64,000 bases of DNA from Palleronia pontilimi (GTDB lineage Bacteria; Pseudomonadota; Alphaproteobacteria; Rhodobacterales; Rhodobacteraceae): positions 62,001 to 126,000 of the forward strand of contig NZ_JAEKPD010000007.1 of the NCBI RefSeq assembly GCF_016412875.1, given 5' to 3'. The notes beneath the pieces were generated by a model that worked only from the letters and a program-made list of their open reading frames with translations, made no database searches and had not been told where the DNA came from. Shown here in pieces: positions 47,736-57,582 of the stretch. How positions within the stretch are numbered: position 1 is the stretch's first letter; each line of letters starts with the position of its first letter. Both the position numbers and the translations under genes were made by a program.

Positions 47736-49514
47736 TTAGAAATTGGCCGCGTCGAGCGTCATCACCGGGGCCGCGCCGGACTGGATCCGGGCCAGGTGCA
47801 TCCCCGTCGCGGGCAGCTGGCGCGCCATGTAGTAGCGCCCCGTGGCCAGCTTCGACTGATAGAAGTCCTTGTCCGTGGCCCCCGCGTCAAGCGCTTCCTG
47901 CGCCGCCTTCGCCATCTTCGCCCACATCAGGCCCATGCAGACATGGCCGAACATGTGCATGAAATCGTAGCTGCCCGACAGCGCGTCGTTGGGGTTCTTC
48001 ATGCCTTGCTGCATGAAGAACATCCCCGCCGCCTGAAGATCCTTCGACGCGGCCTTCAGCGGCTCGAGATATCCGTCCTGCAAGGCGGGATTGTCGGCGT
48101 TGTCCTTCAGGAACGTCTTGACCATGTCGAAGAAGGCCATGACCGTCTTGCCGCCGTTCAGGCCCAGCTTGCGGCCCACCAGGTCCAGCGACTGGATGCC
48201 GTTGGTGCCTTCGTAGATCATGGTGATCCGCGCGTCGCGGACGAACTGCTCGAGCCCCCATTCGCGGGTGAAGCCCGAGCCGCCCAGCGTCTGCTGCGCC
48301 AGCACCGTCGTCTCGAACCCCTTGTCGGTCAGGAAGCCTTTGATCACCGGGGTGAGAAGCGAAATCATCGCCTCGGCGTCGGCATCCTTGCCGCGGTGCG
48401 AGCGGTCGATCAGCTCGGCCCCCCACAGCGCGAAGGCGCGCGCGCCCTCGACGAAGGATTTCTGGTCCATCAGGTTCCGGCGCACGTCGGGATGCACGAT
48501 GATCGGGTCAGCGGGGCCATTGGGGTTGACGGGGCCGGTCACGTCGCGGCCCTGCAGGCGGTCCTTGGCGAAGGCCAGCGCGTTCTGGTAGGCCACCGAG
48601 CCTTGCGCGTAGCCCTGGATGCCGACGCCCAGGCGGGCTTCGTTCATCATGGTGAACATGGCGCGCATGCCCTTGTGCATCTCGCCGATGAGATATCCGG
48701 TCGCGCCGTCGTAGTTCATCACGCAGGTGGCGTTGCCGTGGATGCCCATCTTCTTTTCCAGGCCCCCGCAGCTCAGGCTGTTGCGATCGCCCAGCGAGCC
48801 GTCTTCCTTGACCAGGAACTTCGGCACGATGAACAGGCTGATGCCCTTCACGCCCTCGGGTCCGCCGGGGATCTTGGCCAGCACCAGGTGGATGATGTTG
48901 TCGGTCAGGTCATGCTCGCCCGCCGAGATCCAGATCTTCTGGCCGGTGATCTTGTAGCTGCCGTCGTCCTGCGGCTCGGCCTTGGTGCGGATCAGGCCCA
49001 GGTCGGTGCCGCAATGGGGCTCGGTCAGGTTCATGGTGCCCGACCACGATCCTTCGACCATCTTCGGCAGGTAGGTCTGCTTCTGCGCGTCCGTGCCGTG
49101 GGCGTGGATCGCGTTGTAGGCGCCGTGGCTCAGGCCCTGGTACATGTTGAAGGCCATGTTCGAGCTCACGAAGATCTCGCCCACCGCCGATTGCAGGATG
49201 TGGGGCATGCCCTGGCCGCCGTATTCGGGGTCGCAGTCCAGGCCCATCCAGCCGCCGTCGCGCATCTGGTCGTAGGCGTCCTTGAAGCCCTTGGGCGTGC
49301 GCACGACGCCGTTTTCCAGCGTGCAGCCTTCTTCGTCGCCGGTGGGGTTCAGCGGCGCCAGGACGTTTTCGCCCAGCTTGCCCGCCTCTTCCAGGACGGC
49401 GTTGGTGAAGTCGCGCTCGAGCTCGTCGTAGCCGGGCGTGTCCTTGGTGGACACGTTCAGCACCTCGTGCAGCACGAATTGCAGGTCTTTCACGGGGGCG
49501 GTGTAATGGGGCAT
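47736..49514 (-). CDS. acyl-CoA dehydrogenase with C-terminal extension (DmdC-related)
   Basis: This 592-residue flavoprotein has the long form with the extra C-terminal domain (PF12806). [20 protein letters not shown] is the start, [20 protein letters not shown] the substrate/FAD segment, [20 protein letters not shown] follows, and the catalytic Glu region is [20 protein letters not shown]. DmdC, which acts on methylmercaptopropionyl-CoA, belongs to this family, but general fatty-acid substrates are as likely given fadA/fadB beside it. Confidence 0.9.
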   Translation of the reverse strand: MPHYTAPVKDLQFVLHEVLNVSTKDTPGYDELERDFTNAVLEEAGKLGENVLAPLNPTGDEEGCTLENGVVRTPKGFKDAYDQMRDGGWMGLDCDPEYGGQGMPHILQSAVGEIFVSSNMAFNMYQGLSHGAYNAIHAHGTDAQKQTYLPKMVEGSWSGTMNLTEPHCGTDLGLIRTKAEPQDDGSYKITGQKIWISAGEHDLTDNIIHLVLAKIPGGPEGVKGISLFIVPKFLVKEDGSLGDRNSLSCGGLEKKMGIHGNATCVMNYDGATGYLIGEMHKGMRAMFTMMNEARLGVGIQGYAQGSVAYQNALAFAKDRLQGRDVTGPVNPNGPADPIIVHPDVRRNLMDQKSFVEGARAFALWGAELIDRSHRGKDADAEAMISLLTPVIKGFLTDKGFETTVLAQQTLGGSGFTREWGLEQFVRDARITMIYEGTNGIQSLDLVGRKLGLNGGKTVMAFFDMVKTFLKDNADNPALQDGYLEPLKAASKDLQAAGMFFMQQGMKNPNDALSGSYDFMHMFGHVCMGLMWAKMAKAAQEALDAGATDKDFYQSKLATGRYYMARQLPATGMHLARIQSGAAPVMTLDAANF

Positions 49515-49567
49515 GGGTCGGGTCCTGTCGGTCGGATATCTGGTTGGTAACGGAAAGGGGGTCGGGA

Positions 49568-49963
49568 TCAGGCGGCCGAGGTGCGGCGCAGCTGTTGCAG
49601 CGCGTCCTCGCCCCACTGGATCTGGCCGCGCAGCTCGGTGATGGCTTCGTCCAGCTCTTCGCGGCGCTTCAGCAGGTCGGCCAGGCGTTCCTGCGCGATG
49701 GCGTAGGCGCGGGTCAGCTGGGTTTCCTGGGCGTCGTCCACTTCGTAGAGGTCCAAGAGCTGGCGGATTTCTTCCAGCGAGAAGCCGAAGCGCTTGCCGC
49801 GCAGGATCAGCTTCAGGCGGGCGCGGTCGCGGCGGGTGAACAGGCGCTTCTGGCCGTCGCGGACCGGCGCCAGCAATTCCTTGGACTCGTAGAACCGCAA
49901 GGTGCGGGGCGTCACGTCGAACGCGTCGCACATCTCGCGGATGGTCATCGTGTCATCGGTCAT
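49568..49963 (-). CDS. MerR-family regulator 1
   Basis: This 131-residue protein has an N-terminal winged helix ([20 protein letters not shown]), the wing [40 protein letters not shown] and a C-terminal dimerisation coiled coil ([20 protein letters not shown]). It lacks the metal-binding Cys of MerR/CueR and is of the type controlling acyl-CoA degradation genes. Its position directly upstream of the dehydrogenase suggests control of this cluster. Confidence 0.9.
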   Translation of the reverse strand: MTDDTMTIREMCDAFDVTPRTLRFYESKELLAPVRDGQKRLFTRRDRARLKLILRGKRFGFSLEEIRQLLDLYEVDDAQETQLTRAYAIAQERLADLLKRREELDEAITELRGQIQWGEDALQQLRRTSAA

Positions 49964-50031
49964 GCCGGGTCTCGTATCTGGGAACGTCTGGGGCGCAATC
50001 TGGCGGCTCGCGCCGGTTGCGACAAGCGCAA

Positions 50032-50062
50032 TTGACGTTGACGTAACCAGAACGTCACGTCA
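50032..50062. promoter_or_regulatory. candidate MerR operator upstream of regulator 1
   Basis: Two direct TGACG copies (50033-50037, 50039-50043) face two CGTCA copies (50053-50057, 50058-50062) across nine bases. They lie about 70 bases upstream of regulator 1 in the gap between the two MerR genes. The arrangement is palindromic and A+T-flanked. Confidence 0.5.
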
Positions 50063-50079
50063 TTTGCGCGGGGTCGGTG

Positions 50080-50448
50080 TCAGGTCAGCGACTTGGCGAT
50101 CGCGTCGCGGTTTTCCTGCAGCTCGTCGATGGCTTTCTGCATGGTCTGAAGCTCGCCGCGCAGCACGTCCAGCTGGGTGTCGGCCAGCTTGATCCACTCG
50201 CGCATCTGCGCCTCGTCGCCCTGCTTGTCGTAGATCATCAGCCACTTGCGGATGTCTTCCAGCGAAAAGCCCCAGCGGCGGCCGCGCAGGATCAGCTTCA
50301 TCCGCGCCACGTCGCGCTGGCGGTAGTAGCGGGCGCGGCCCTCGCGTTCGGGTTCGAGCAGTTCGATGTACTCGTAATAGCGCAGCGTGCGTGGCGTCAC
50401 ATCGAACCTGGCACACATATCCTTGAAGGAAATGCGGGTATCGGACAT
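50080..50448 (-). CDS. MerR-family regulator 2
   Basis: This 122-residue paralogue of regulator 1 has [40 protein letters not shown] and FSLEDIRKWLMIYDKQGDEA, with a C-terminal coil (LQTMQKAIDELQENRDAIAK). The two are adjacent on the same strand with 116 bases between, so they may be duplicated regulators of one fatty-acid regulon. Confidence 0.9.
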   Translation of the reverse strand: MSDTRISFKDMCARFDVTPRTLRYYEYIELLEPEREGRARYYRQRDVARMKLILRGRRWGFSLEDIRKWLMIYDKQGDEAQMREWIKLADTQLDVLRGELQTMQKAIDELQENRDAIAKSLT

Positions 50449-50494
50449 TGCTGGACCTCCCTTCGGGGTAAGCTAGGGCGAAAGGTCGCAGGGA

Positions 50495-51211
50495 TCAATT
50501 CCTCAACTTATCCGGGAGCAGCTCTTTCAGGACGGTATCGGGACGGGTGGCCGAAGCGGGCTCGGCGCGGGCGATGGCAGGGGTGGCGCGGGACCAGTCG
50601 CCGGTCTCGGCGCAGTGCAGGATGAAATGCGCGAGATCCGCGTGCCGCGTGCGGATCAGGTCCTGGGGGATCACGTCCGGCGTGACGGTGTAGTCGGCGG
50701 TCAGGTCGCCCTGCATCAGCCAACCGGGCCGCACCGCGGTCCAGTCGATATCGCCCGCGGCGCGCAGGATGCGCTCCATCTCGCCCATCTGGGTGAACAC
50801 CCGCTCCAGCGCCAGCCCGGTCGTCGCGCGGAACCAGTGCGGGCCGCGGTCGAGCGTTTCGACGAAGCTGGCCGACACCACGATCAGCCGCGACAGCCCC
50901 TGCGCCCGCATGGCGTCGATCATGTGGAGCGCACCTTCGGTGTAAAGCGGCGGCGGCGACAGAACGGTGCGGGGCGACAGGCCCAGCCCGATGGCCGAGA
51001 TCACCACGTCGCAGCCCGCGATCACGTCCGACAGGTCGTCGGTCAGCACGTCTGCGACGCGCGTCTCGACGCCCTCGGGCAGGCCGGGATCGTCCGGCCA
51101 GCCGGGCTCGATCGCGCGGACGCGGTGGCCGCGCGCGGCGGCCTGCCGGACGACTTCGGCCCCGGTGGCGCCGGTGGCGCCGAAAACGGCAAGGGTCAGG
51201 GCTTCGGTCAT
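50495..51211 (-). CDS. NAD(P)H-binding SDR-like protein
   Basis: This 238-residue atypical SDR has the Rossmann loop TLAVFGATGATGAEVVRQAA (GATGATG), then ADVLTDDLSDVIAGCDVVIS and WTAVRPGWLMQGDLTADYTV. It is of the NmrA/NAD(P)-binding type; the substrate is unknown. AGGAG lies seven bases before the ATG. It is upstream of the MerR genes on the same strand, 46 bases away. Confidence 0.85.
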   Translation of the reverse strand: MTEALTLAVFGATGATGAEVVRQAAARGHRVRAIEPGWPDDPGLPEGVETRVADVLTDDLSDVIAGCDVVISAIGLGLSPRTVLSPPPLYTEGALHMIDAMRAQGLSRLIVVSASFVETLDRGPHWFRATTGLALERVFTQMGEMERILRAAGDIDWTAVRPGWLMQGDLTADYTVTPDVIPQDLIRTRHADLAHFILHCAETGDWSRATPAIARAEPASATRPDTVLKELLPDKLRN

Positions 51212-51337
51212 GGTCACGCTCCTACTGGGGACCCTGACGTAACGGGCGGCAGGGGCGTCGCGTTCCGCTTTTGGCTTGCCGCCCGCCCGCGGCCCGCCAG
51301 ATAAGGGGGGAACGCTGACGGCAAGGGGACAGCCCAC

Positions 51338-51772
51338 ATGACCGACGATCGCCGCGCGAAGATCGCGCGCCAATTCATCGAAGCGATCCCCCACGCCCGC
51401 GACCTGGGGATGGAGCTGACCGACACCCGGTCGGGCAGCGCCGAGATCCGGATGCCCTACGACGAGAAACTGATCGGCGACCCGGCCTCCGGCGTCATCC
51501 ATGGCGGCGCGGTCTCGGCGCTGATGGATACCTGCGGCGGGGCGGCGGTCATGCTGCACGAGACCCAGCCGCAAAGCACCGCGACGCTGGACCTGCGGAT
51601 CGACTACATGCGCCCGGCGACGCCCGGCCAGACCATCCGCGCCATCGCCGAATGCTACCACGTCACCCGCTCGGTCGCCTTCGTGCGGGCCCGCGCGCTG
51701 GACGACGACGACGACGATCCGGTCGCCACCGCGTCGGGCGCCTTCACGATCCTGCGGGGGGAAGCGACGTGA
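51338..51772 (+). CDS. PaaI-family hot-dog thioesterase 1
   Basis: This 144-residue thioesterase has [20 protein letters not shown], the family's HGG motif with the catalytic Asp, and [20 protein letters not shown]. It hydrolyses acyl- or phenylacetyl-CoA-type thioesters. It overlaps a second, related thioesterase as GTGA and is followed by a MATE pump in one unit. Confidence 0.9.
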   Translation: MTDDRRAKIARQFIEAIPHARDLGMELTDTRSGSAEIRMPYDEKLIGDPASGVIHGGAVSALMDTCGGAAVMLHETQPQSTATLDLRIDYMRPATPGQTIRAIAECYHVTRSVAFVRARALDDDDDDPVATASGAFTILRGEAT

Positions 51773-52284
51773 CCCGCCGCACGCCCGAGCCGGTGCAGGT
51801 CATCAAGCAACGCCGCGACGGGGCGCTGGACGCGCTGGTCAGAAGCATCCCCTACATGCGTTACCTGGGCGTCCGGTTCGACCGGCGCGGGGACGAGCTG
51901 ACCGCGATCCTGCCCTATGACGACAAGCTGATCGGCAACCCCATGCTGCCCGCGCTGCACGGCGGCGCCACGGCGGCGTTTCTCGAGACCACGGCGACCA
52001 TCGCGCTGGCCTGGACGCGGCTCTGGGACGATATCGAATCGGGCGAGGTCGATCCCGACAGCCTGGACCCCAAGGCCATGCCGCGGATCCCCAAGACCAT
52101 CGACATCACCATCGACTACCTGCGCTCGGGGCTGCCGCGCGATGCCTACGCGCGGGCCTTCGTGGCGCGCGCGGGGCGGCGCTATGCCAGCGTGCGGGTC
52201 GAGGCGTGGCAGGACAATCGCGACCGCCTGTTCGCCCAGGCCAACGTGCATTTCCTGATGCCCCAGGCGCGCGGGGATGGCTGA
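51769..52284 (+). CDS. PaaI-family hot-dog thioesterase 2
   Basis: This 171-residue protein has [20 protein letters not shown] with HGG and Glu, and [20 protein letters not shown]. It has a longer N-terminus than thioesterase 1. Start at the GTG overlapping the previous stop. The tandem pair may act as a heterodimer, which is inference. It overlaps the MATE gene by eight bases. Confidence 0.87.
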   Translation: MTRRTPEPVQVIKQRRDGALDALVRSIPYMRYLGVRFDRRGDELTAILPYDDKLIGNPMLPALHGGATAAFLETTATIALAWTRLWDDIESGEVDPDSLDPKAMPRIPKTIDITIDYLRSGLPRDAYARAFVARAGRRYASVRVEAWQDNRDRLFAQANVHFLMPQARGDG

Positions 52285-53608
52285 CACCACCCTGGCCGCG
52301 CCGAGGCAGGTGACGCATCGGCGCGTGCTGTCGGTGGCGCTGCCCATCGTGCTGTCGAACGCCACGGTGCCGATCCTGGGCGTGGTCGACACCGGCGTGG
52401 TGGGCCAGCTGGGGCTGGCCGCGCCCATCGGCGCGGTGGGCATCGGGTCGGTCATCCTGACGGCGGCCTACTGGATCTTCGGCTTCCTGCGCATGGGCAC
52501 CACCGGCTTCGCGAGCCAGGCGCTGGGCCGCGACGACCGGGACGAGGCGGCGGCGATCCTGAGCCGCGCGCTGGGCATCGGGTGCCTGGGCGGGCTGGCG
52601 ATGATATTGCTGCAACTGCCGCTGTTCTGGGCCGCGTTCCAGCTGTCGCCCGCCAGCGCCGAGGTCGAGGGGCTGGCGCGCGACTACATGGCGATCCGGG
52701 TCTGGTCCGCGCCCGCGCTGATCTCGCTTTACGCCATCACCGGCTGGCTGATCGCGGCCGAGCGGACGCGCGGCGTGCTCGTGATCCAGGTGGTGATGAA
52801 CGGGCTGAATGTCGTGCTGGACCTGTGGTTCGTGCTGGGCCTCGGCTGGGGCGTGCAGGGCGTGGCGGTGGCGACCTTCATCGCCGAATGGTCGGGTCTG
52901 GCGCTGGGGCTGTGGCTCTGCCGCGACGCCTTCGCCACGCCCGCCTGGCGCGACTGGGGCCGGGTGGGGGACCCTGCGCGGCTGAAGCGCTTTGCGCAGG
53001 TCAACGGCGACATCCTGCTGCGCTCGCTGCTGTTGCAGGGCATCTTCGTGAGCTTCCTGTTCACTGGCGCGCGGTTCGGCGACGTGACGCTGGCGGCCAA
53101 CCAGATCCTGCTGCAGTTCCTCGAGGTCACGGCCTACGCGCTGGACGGTTTCGCCTTCGCCGCCGAGGCCATCGTCGGCAGCGCGCTGGGCGCGTCGCGG
53201 CGCGACCTCTTCCGGCGCGGTGCGGCGCTGGCCAGCCTGTGGGGCGGCGTGGCCGCGGTGGCGCTGGCGGTGGCCTTCGCGCTGGCGGGCGGCTGGGTGA
53301 TCGACGTGATGACCACTGCGCCCGAGGTGCGGGCCGCTGCGAAGGCGTCGCTGTGGTTCATGGTGGCGGCACCGCTGCTGGGGGTGGCGGCGTGGATGCT
53401 GGACGGCATCTTCATCGGCGCCACGCGGACCCGCGACATGCGCAACATGATGGTGATCTCGGCGCTGGTCTATGTCGCGGCGCTGCTGGCGCTGGTGCCG
53501 GTCTTCGGCAATGACGGTTTGTGGCTGGCGCTGCTGGTCAGCTTCGTGGCCCGCGGCGCGACGTTGGGTTGGAAATACCCCGGATTGGAGCGCTCGGTCG
53601 CCCCTTGA
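52277..53608 (+). CDS. MATE-family efflux transporter (DinF-like)
   Basis: This 443-residue inner-membrane protein has about twelve hydrophobic helices and the MATE pattern: LPIVLSNATVPILGVVDTGV, GFLRMGTTGFASQALGRDDR, and late LMVAAPLLGVAAWMLDG-like segments. It exports cationic compounds with Na+ or H+ antiport. The DinF-like subgroup fits. The stop is followed by two palindromes. Confidence 0.92.
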   Translation: MADTTLAAPRQVTHRRVLSVALPIVLSNATVPILGVVDTGVVGQLGLAAPIGAVGIGSVILTAAYWIFGFLRMGTTGFASQALGRDDRDEAAAILSRALGIGCLGGLAMILLQLPLFWAAFQLSPASAEVEGLARDYMAIRVWSAPALISLYAITGWLIAAERTRGVLVIQVVMNGLNVVLDLWFVLGLGWGVQGVAVATFIAEWSGLALGLWLCRDAFATPAWRDWGRVGDPARLKRFAQVNGDILLRSLLLQGIFVSFLFTGARFGDVTLAANQILLQFLEVTAYALDGFAFAAEAIVGSALGASRRDLFRRGAALASLWGGVAAVALAVAFALAGGWVIDVMTTAPEVRAAAKASLWFMVAAPLLGVAAWMLDGIFIGATRTRDMRNMMVISALVYVAALLALVPVFGNDGLWLALLVSFVARGATLGWKYPGLERSVAP

Positions 53609-53617
53609 GCGGTGGCC

Positions 53618-53635
53618 GAAATTCATGTGAATTTC
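53618..53635. repeat. near-perfect palindrome after the MATE gene
   Basis: GAAATTCA and TGAATTTC pair perfectly around TG, nine bases past the MATE stop. Confidence 0.75.
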
Positions 53636-53640
53636 GTGAC

Positions 53641-53658
53641 GAAATCCTTGAGGATTTC
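53641..53658. repeat. near-perfect palindrome next to the pyrD stop
   Basis: GAAATCCT and AGGATTTC pair perfectly around TG, seven bases from the convergent pyrD stop. It has the same architecture as the palindrome 5 bases before it. Confidence 0.75.
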
Positions 53659-53665
53659 GGACCGT

Positions 53666-54718
53666 TCAGAGCCAGCGGTCGCGGTCGGTGGCGACCGCGT
53701 CGGCCACGCTGTCGTAGCCGTCGCGCGCCAGCAGGGCCTCGAGTCCGCGCGCGATTCGCGGCACCAGCGACAGCCCCTCGTAGACCATGGCCGAATAGAG
53801 CTGCACCGCCGTCGCGCCCGCGCGGATCTTGGCGTACGCGTCCTCGGCCGAGCCCACGCCGCCCACGCCCACCAGCGGCAGGTCCGTGAGCGTCGACAGC
53901 CTGGCCAGCAGCCGCGTCGAGCGTTCGAACAGGGGCGCGCCCGACAGCCCGCCTGCCTGGCCGCGCTGCGGATCGGTCAGACCGTCGCGCGACAGGGTGG
54001 TATTGGTGGCGATGATCCCGGCGAGCTTTGCGTGCTCGGCCACGCGGGCGATGTCGGCCAGCTCGGCATCGGTCAGGTCCGGCGCGATCTTCAGGAAGAC
54101 CGGGATCGGCTTGGCCAGCGCGCGATTGGCCCGCATCACCCCGTCAAGGAGCGCGCTGAGGGCGTCGGCGCCCTGCAGGTCGCGCAGGCGTTCGGTGTTT
54201 GGCGACGAGACATTGACGGTGGCGAAATCCAGGTATGGCCCCGCCGCCGCCAGCACGGTGGCGAAATCCGCCGCTCGGTCGGCGCTGTCCTTGTTGGCGC
54301 CCAGGTTCAAGCCGCGCGGGATCCCGGTCGGCGTGGCGGCCAGACGCGCGATGATGGCGTCCATGCCTTCATTGTTGAAGCCGAAGCGGTTGATGACGGC
54401 GCGGTCGGCGGCCAGCCGGAACAGCCGCGGCCTGGCATTGCCCTCCTGCGCGCGGGGAGTGGCGGCGCCAACTTCCAGGAACCCGAAGCCCGCGCGCGCG
54501 AGCGGGCCGAGCGCCCGGGCGTTCTTGTCGAAGCCCGCGGCAAGGCCCACCGGGTTGGGCAGGTCCAGCCCGGCCAGCGAGGTCTTCAGCCGCGGCGACG
54601 TGACTGGGCCGGGCAGAGGCACCATGCCGGTGTTCAGAAGTGCGAGGGCCGCGTGATGCGCGCGCTCGGGGTCGAGCCGCCGCAAAGCCGCCAGACCCAC
54701 CCGCTCCAGCGTGCTCAT
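53666..54718 (-). CDS. pyrD: dihydroorotate dehydrogenase (quinone), class 2
   Basis: PyrD (350 residues) oxidises dihydroorotate to orotate with quinone in the membrane. The N-terminal helical extension marks class 2; [40 protein letters not shown], the FMN site [20 protein letters not shown] and [16 protein letters not shown] follow. It overlaps the DUF952 gene by ATGA; longer upstream frames are read-through. Confidence 0.95.
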   Translation of the reverse strand: MSTLERVGLAALRRLDPERAHHAALALLNTGMVPLPGPVTSPRLKTSLAGLDLPNPVGLAAGFDKNARALGPLARAGFGFLEVGAATPRAQEGNARPRLFRLAADRAVINRFGFNNEGMDAIIARLAATPTGIPRGLNLGANKDSADRAADFATVLAAAGPYLDFATVNVSSPNTERLRDLQGADALSALLDGVMRANRALAKPIPVFLKIAPDLTDAELADIARVAEHAKLAGIIATNTTLSRDGLTDPQRGQAGGLSGAPLFERSTRLLARLSTLTDLPLVGVGGVGSAEDAYAKIRAGATAVQLYSAMVYEGLSLVPRIARGLEALLARDGYDSVADAVATDRDRWL

Positions 54719-55053
54719 GCCACGCGGTCCGGCAGGGGGTGCGTGCCGTCCACGAGGGGCAGGGGGGCGTGCCAGGCGATGTCGTCGAGCGCGAGCGGGC
54801 GGTAGAGGTGGGGAAACAGCGCGCCGCCGCGCGACGGCTCCCACCTCAGGGCATCGCCCAGGGCGTCGGCGTTGCAGGCGCAGATCGTCAGGCCGTTTGC
54901 GCCGGCGAAGTGCTTGGCCAGCGTCTCGGCCACCTGCGCGGCGGTCGAGAAGTGGATATAGCCGTCCGCCCGGTCGACCGGCGCGCCGAGGGTCCGGCCC
55001 TCGGCCTGCAGCTGCGCCCATTCGTCGGCGCGGAAGATCTTGTAGATGTCCAT
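54715..55053 (-). CDS. DUF952 family protein
   Basis: This 112-residue protein has the DUF952 pattern: [40 protein letters not shown], and [20 protein letters not shown]. The function is unknown; the ADP-ribosyl-binding-like fold is inference. It is the first gene of a two-gene unit with pyrD. Confidence 0.9.
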   Translation of the reverse strand: MDIYKIFRADEWAQLQAEGRTLGAPVDRADGYIHFSTAAQVAETLAKHFAGANGLTICACNADALGDALRWEPSRGGALFPHLYRPLALDDIAWHAPLPLVDGTHPLPDRVA

Positions 55054-55079
55054 GGCGGCGCTTTTGGCATCTTGCGGGA

Positions 55080-55128
55080 CGGGGGGCCAGCCCCCCGCGC
55101 CCCCCGAGGTATTTGTGGAAAGATGAAG
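55080..55128 (+). repeat. intergenic repeat copy with GC hairpin
   Basis: The hairpin CGGGGGG-CCAG-CCCCCCG (55080-55097) is followed by CGCCCCCC and the core GAGGTATTTGTGGAAAGATG ending AAG. It lies between divergent DUF952 and 5'-nucleotidase genes. Confidence 0.8.
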
Positions 55129-55247
55129 AAACGGGCAGATCCGTGCGGCTGCCGCCGGGTCAGGGGGCCGGGCCGTGCGGGGGCTTTGACAAGGGCGCGG
55201 GCTGGGCGCAGTCTGACCCGCGAAAAAGCACCCCTGGGGAGAAAACC

Positions 55248-56801
55248 ATGATCCGCCACCTGACCACCACCGCCGCCACGCTTGCGCTGAGCGCGGGCGC
55301 GGCGAGTGCCTATGACCTGACCATCCTGCACACCAATGACTTCCACGCCCGGTTCGAGCCGATCAGCAAGTATGACGGGCCGTGCTCGGCCGAGGACAAC
55401 GCCGCCGGGGAATGTTTCGGCGGCTCGGCCCGGCTGGTCACGGCCATCGCCGACGCGAAGGAGCGCGCGTCCAACCCGCTTCTGGTGGATGGCGGCGACC
55501 AGTTCCAGGGCACGTTGTTCTACACCTATTACAAGGGCGCGCTGGCGGCCGAGATGATGAACATGCTGGGCTACGACGCCATGACCGTGGGCAACCACGA
55601 ATTCGACGACGGCCCCGAAGTGCTGGCGGGCTTCGTCGAGGCGGTGGAGTTCCCGATCCTGATGTCGAATGCGGACCTGACTTCCGAGCCGCTGCTGAAG
55701 GACGTGATCCAGAAATCCGTGGTGATCGAGAAGAACGGCGAGCGGATCGGCCTGATCGGTCTGACGCCGCAGGACACCGACGAGCTGGCATCGCCCGGGC
55801 CCAACGTGGTCTTCACCGACCCCGTGGAGGCCGTGCAGGGCGAGGTCGACCGGCTGACCGAAGAGGGCGTGAACAAGATCGTCGTGCTCAGCCATTCGGG
55901 GTTCGGCACCGACCAGCGGATCGCCGAGAACACCACCGGTGTCGACGTGATCGTGGGCGGCCATTCCAACACCCTGCTGGGCGACATGGAGGGCGCGGCG
56001 GGCCCCTATCCGACCATGGTGGGCGACACCGCCATCGTGCAGGCCTATGCCTACGGCAAGTACCTGGGCGAGCTGAACGTGACCTTCGACGACGACGGCG
56101 TGGTAACCGAGGCCACGGGCGCGCCGCTGCTGATCGACGCCGCCGTGACCGAGGACGGCGCCACGGTCGAGCTGATCGCCCAGAAGGCCGCGCCGCTGGA
56201 AGAGATCCGCAACAAGGTCGTGGCCGAGACGACCGAAGCCATCAATGGCGAGCGGGATGCCTGCCGCGCCATGGAGTGCCAGATGGGCAACCTGGTGGCC
56301 GAGGCCATGCTGGACCGGGTGGCCGACCAGGGGATCCAGGTGGCCATCGCCAATGGCGGCGGGCTGCGCGCCTCCATCGACGCGGGCGAGGTCACCATGG
56401 GCGAGGTGCTGACGGTGCTGCCGTTCCAGAACACCCTGTCGACCTTCCAGGTGGACGGCGCGACCCTGCTGGCCGCGCTGGAGAACGGGGCCAGCCAGAT
56501 CGAGGAAGGTGCCGGCCGCTTCGCCCAGGTGGCGGGGATGAGCTATACCATCGACACCAGCGCCGAGCCGGGCAGCCGCGTGAGCGACGTGATGGTGGGC
56601 GGCGCGCCGCTGGACGAAAGCGCCATCTATGGCGTGGTGTCCAACAACTACGTCCGCAACGGCGGCGACGGCTACGAGATGTTCGTGAACGCCGACAACG
56701 CCTATGATTACGGGCCGGACCTGGCGGACGTGACGGCGGAATACCTGGCCGCCAACGCGCCCTATACGCCGATGACCGACGGGCGCATCACGGTGAAGTA
56801 G
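55248..56801 (+). CDS. periplasmic bifunctional metallophosphatase/5'-nucleotidase
   Basis: This 517-residue protein has a signal peptide (MIRHLTTTAATLALSAGAAS) and a UshA-type metallophosphatase domain: LTILHTNDFHARFEPISKYD, VDGGDQFQGTLFYTYYKG, MTVGNHEFDDGPEV, VVLSHSGFGTDQ and VIVGGHSNTLL. The C-terminal nucleotidase domain (ANGGGLRASIDAGEVTMGEV) binds the substrate. It removes phosphate from nucleotides in the periplasm. Confidence 0.94.
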   Translation: MIRHLTTTAATLALSAGAASAYDLTILHTNDFHARFEPISKYDGPCSAEDNAAGECFGGSARLVTAIADAKERASNPLLVDGGDQFQGTLFYTYYKGALAAEMMNMLGYDAMTVGNHEFDDGPEVLAGFVEAVEFPILMSNADLTSEPLLKDVIQKSVVIEKNGERIGLIGLTPQDTDELASPGPNVVFTDPVEAVQGEVDRLTEEGVNKIVVLSHSGFGTDQRIAENTTGVDVIVGGHSNTLLGDMEGAAGPYPTMVGDTAIVQAYAYGKYLGELNVTFDDDGVVTEATGAPLLIDAAVTEDGATVELIAQKAAPLEEIRNKVVAETTEAINGERDACRAMECQMGNLVAEAMLDRVADQGIQVAIANGGGLRASIDAGEVTMGEVLTVLPFQNTLSTFQVDGATLLAALENGASQIEEGAGRFAQVAGMSYTIDTSAEPGSRVSDVMVGGAPLDESAIYGVVSNNYVRNGGDGYEMFVNADNAYDYGPDLADVTAEYLAANAPYTPMTDGRITVK

Positions 56802-56821
56802 GAGCTGTGCGGCAGAGCGAA

Positions 56822-56853
56822 GACAGGGCCCGGTCGCGGCATCGGGCCCTGTC
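56822..56853. terminator. hairpin between 5'-nucleotidase and PqqD-like gene
   Basis: GACAGGGCCCG and CGGGCCCTGTC pair perfectly (11 bp) around a ten-base loop, 20 bases past the nucleotidase stop and before the convergent PqqD-like stop. No T run is present. Confidence 0.65.
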
Positions 56854-56929
56854 GGTGGCGGCAAAAGACCGGACGCGGCGCTTGGCGACCCGCGCGGGGC
56901 GTCGGTGCCACCGAAGGCCTAGCGTGATT

Positions 56930-57190
56930 TCAGCAGGATGCCCCGGTCGACAGGTCGCGGATGACCGCGCGCAGCGCCGCGTCCAGTCGGCCCGCATCCT
57001 CGTCGGGATAGAGATAGCGGAACTGCCGCAGCACGTCCTTGCGGGGGGCCGGTGTTTCAATGAGGCGCCACAGGGCGGCGGCCGTCCTGTTGAGATGGTG
57101 GATCGCACCGCCGACCTCGTCGATCAGGAAGATGTCGGTCTCGACCTCGCGCGGGATTATCCGGGAGTTGCGGTGCAGGATCTTCGCCAT
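56930..57190 (-). CDS. PqqD-family peptide chaperone-like protein
   Basis: This 86-residue winged-helix protein has FLIDEVGGAIHHLNRTAAAL and WRLIETPAPRKDVLRQFRYL, typical of PqqD/RRE domains that bind precursor peptides. No pqqA, radical SAM enzyme or HPr-kinase-like partner is recognisable here. It lies three bases after an unknown small gene. It may be a stand-alone RRE. Confidence 0.8.
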   Translation of the reverse strand: MAKILHRNSRIIPREVETDIFLIDEVGGAIHHLNRTAAALWRLIETPAPRKDVLRQFRYLYPDEDAGRLDAALRAVIRDLSTGASC

Positions 57191-57193
57191 TCG

Positions 57194-57460
57194 CTAGCCC
57201 CCGAATTCGCGCTCGATCAGTGCGGCCGCCACCCGGATGGCGGCGCAATGCAGGTAGAATTGGCCGGGGAATTCCAGCGTGTGCCAATCGAGGAAGCGAT
57301 AGTGAAAATCCGCGACCGCATCCATGACCTTGGCGGGACCGCGCGGGGTCCACTCCGCGGGCGGTGGCAGGCGGCCCGATTTCCAGTCGAACCGGCCGCG
57401 CGTCTTTCGGAAGCGGATGATGTGCGTCAAAATGGTGGCAAGACTCGGCTCACCGATCAA
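57194..57460 (-). CDS. hypothetical protein upstream of PqqD-like gene (possibly truncated)
   Basis: This frame reads PSLATILTHIIRFRKTRGRF, DWKSGRLPPPAEWTPRGPAK and DFHYRFLDWHTLEFPGQFYL, and its stop is three bases before the PqqD-like ATG, so it is a genuine coupled gene. I do not recognise it. No good start is visible: TTG 57460 has no Shine-Dalgarno, the only ATG (57325) would leave 43 residues, and the frame is open further upstream into the opposite gene. Confidence 0.4.
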   Translation of the reverse strand: MIGEPSLATILTHIIRFRKTRGRFDWKSGRLPPPAEWTPRGPAKVMDAVADFHYRFLDWHTLEFPGQFYLHCAAIRVAAALIEREFGG

Positions 57461-57582
57461 GGTTTCTGTATGCGCCCATTCCGAACACGCGTTTATCCGT
57501 CGGCTTGCGGTGTCTGTCTGCCGGGCTCTGGCGCGGCCCACCTGTCGCGGGTGTGCCGCGCGCCCGGCCTGGGCCGGGACTG

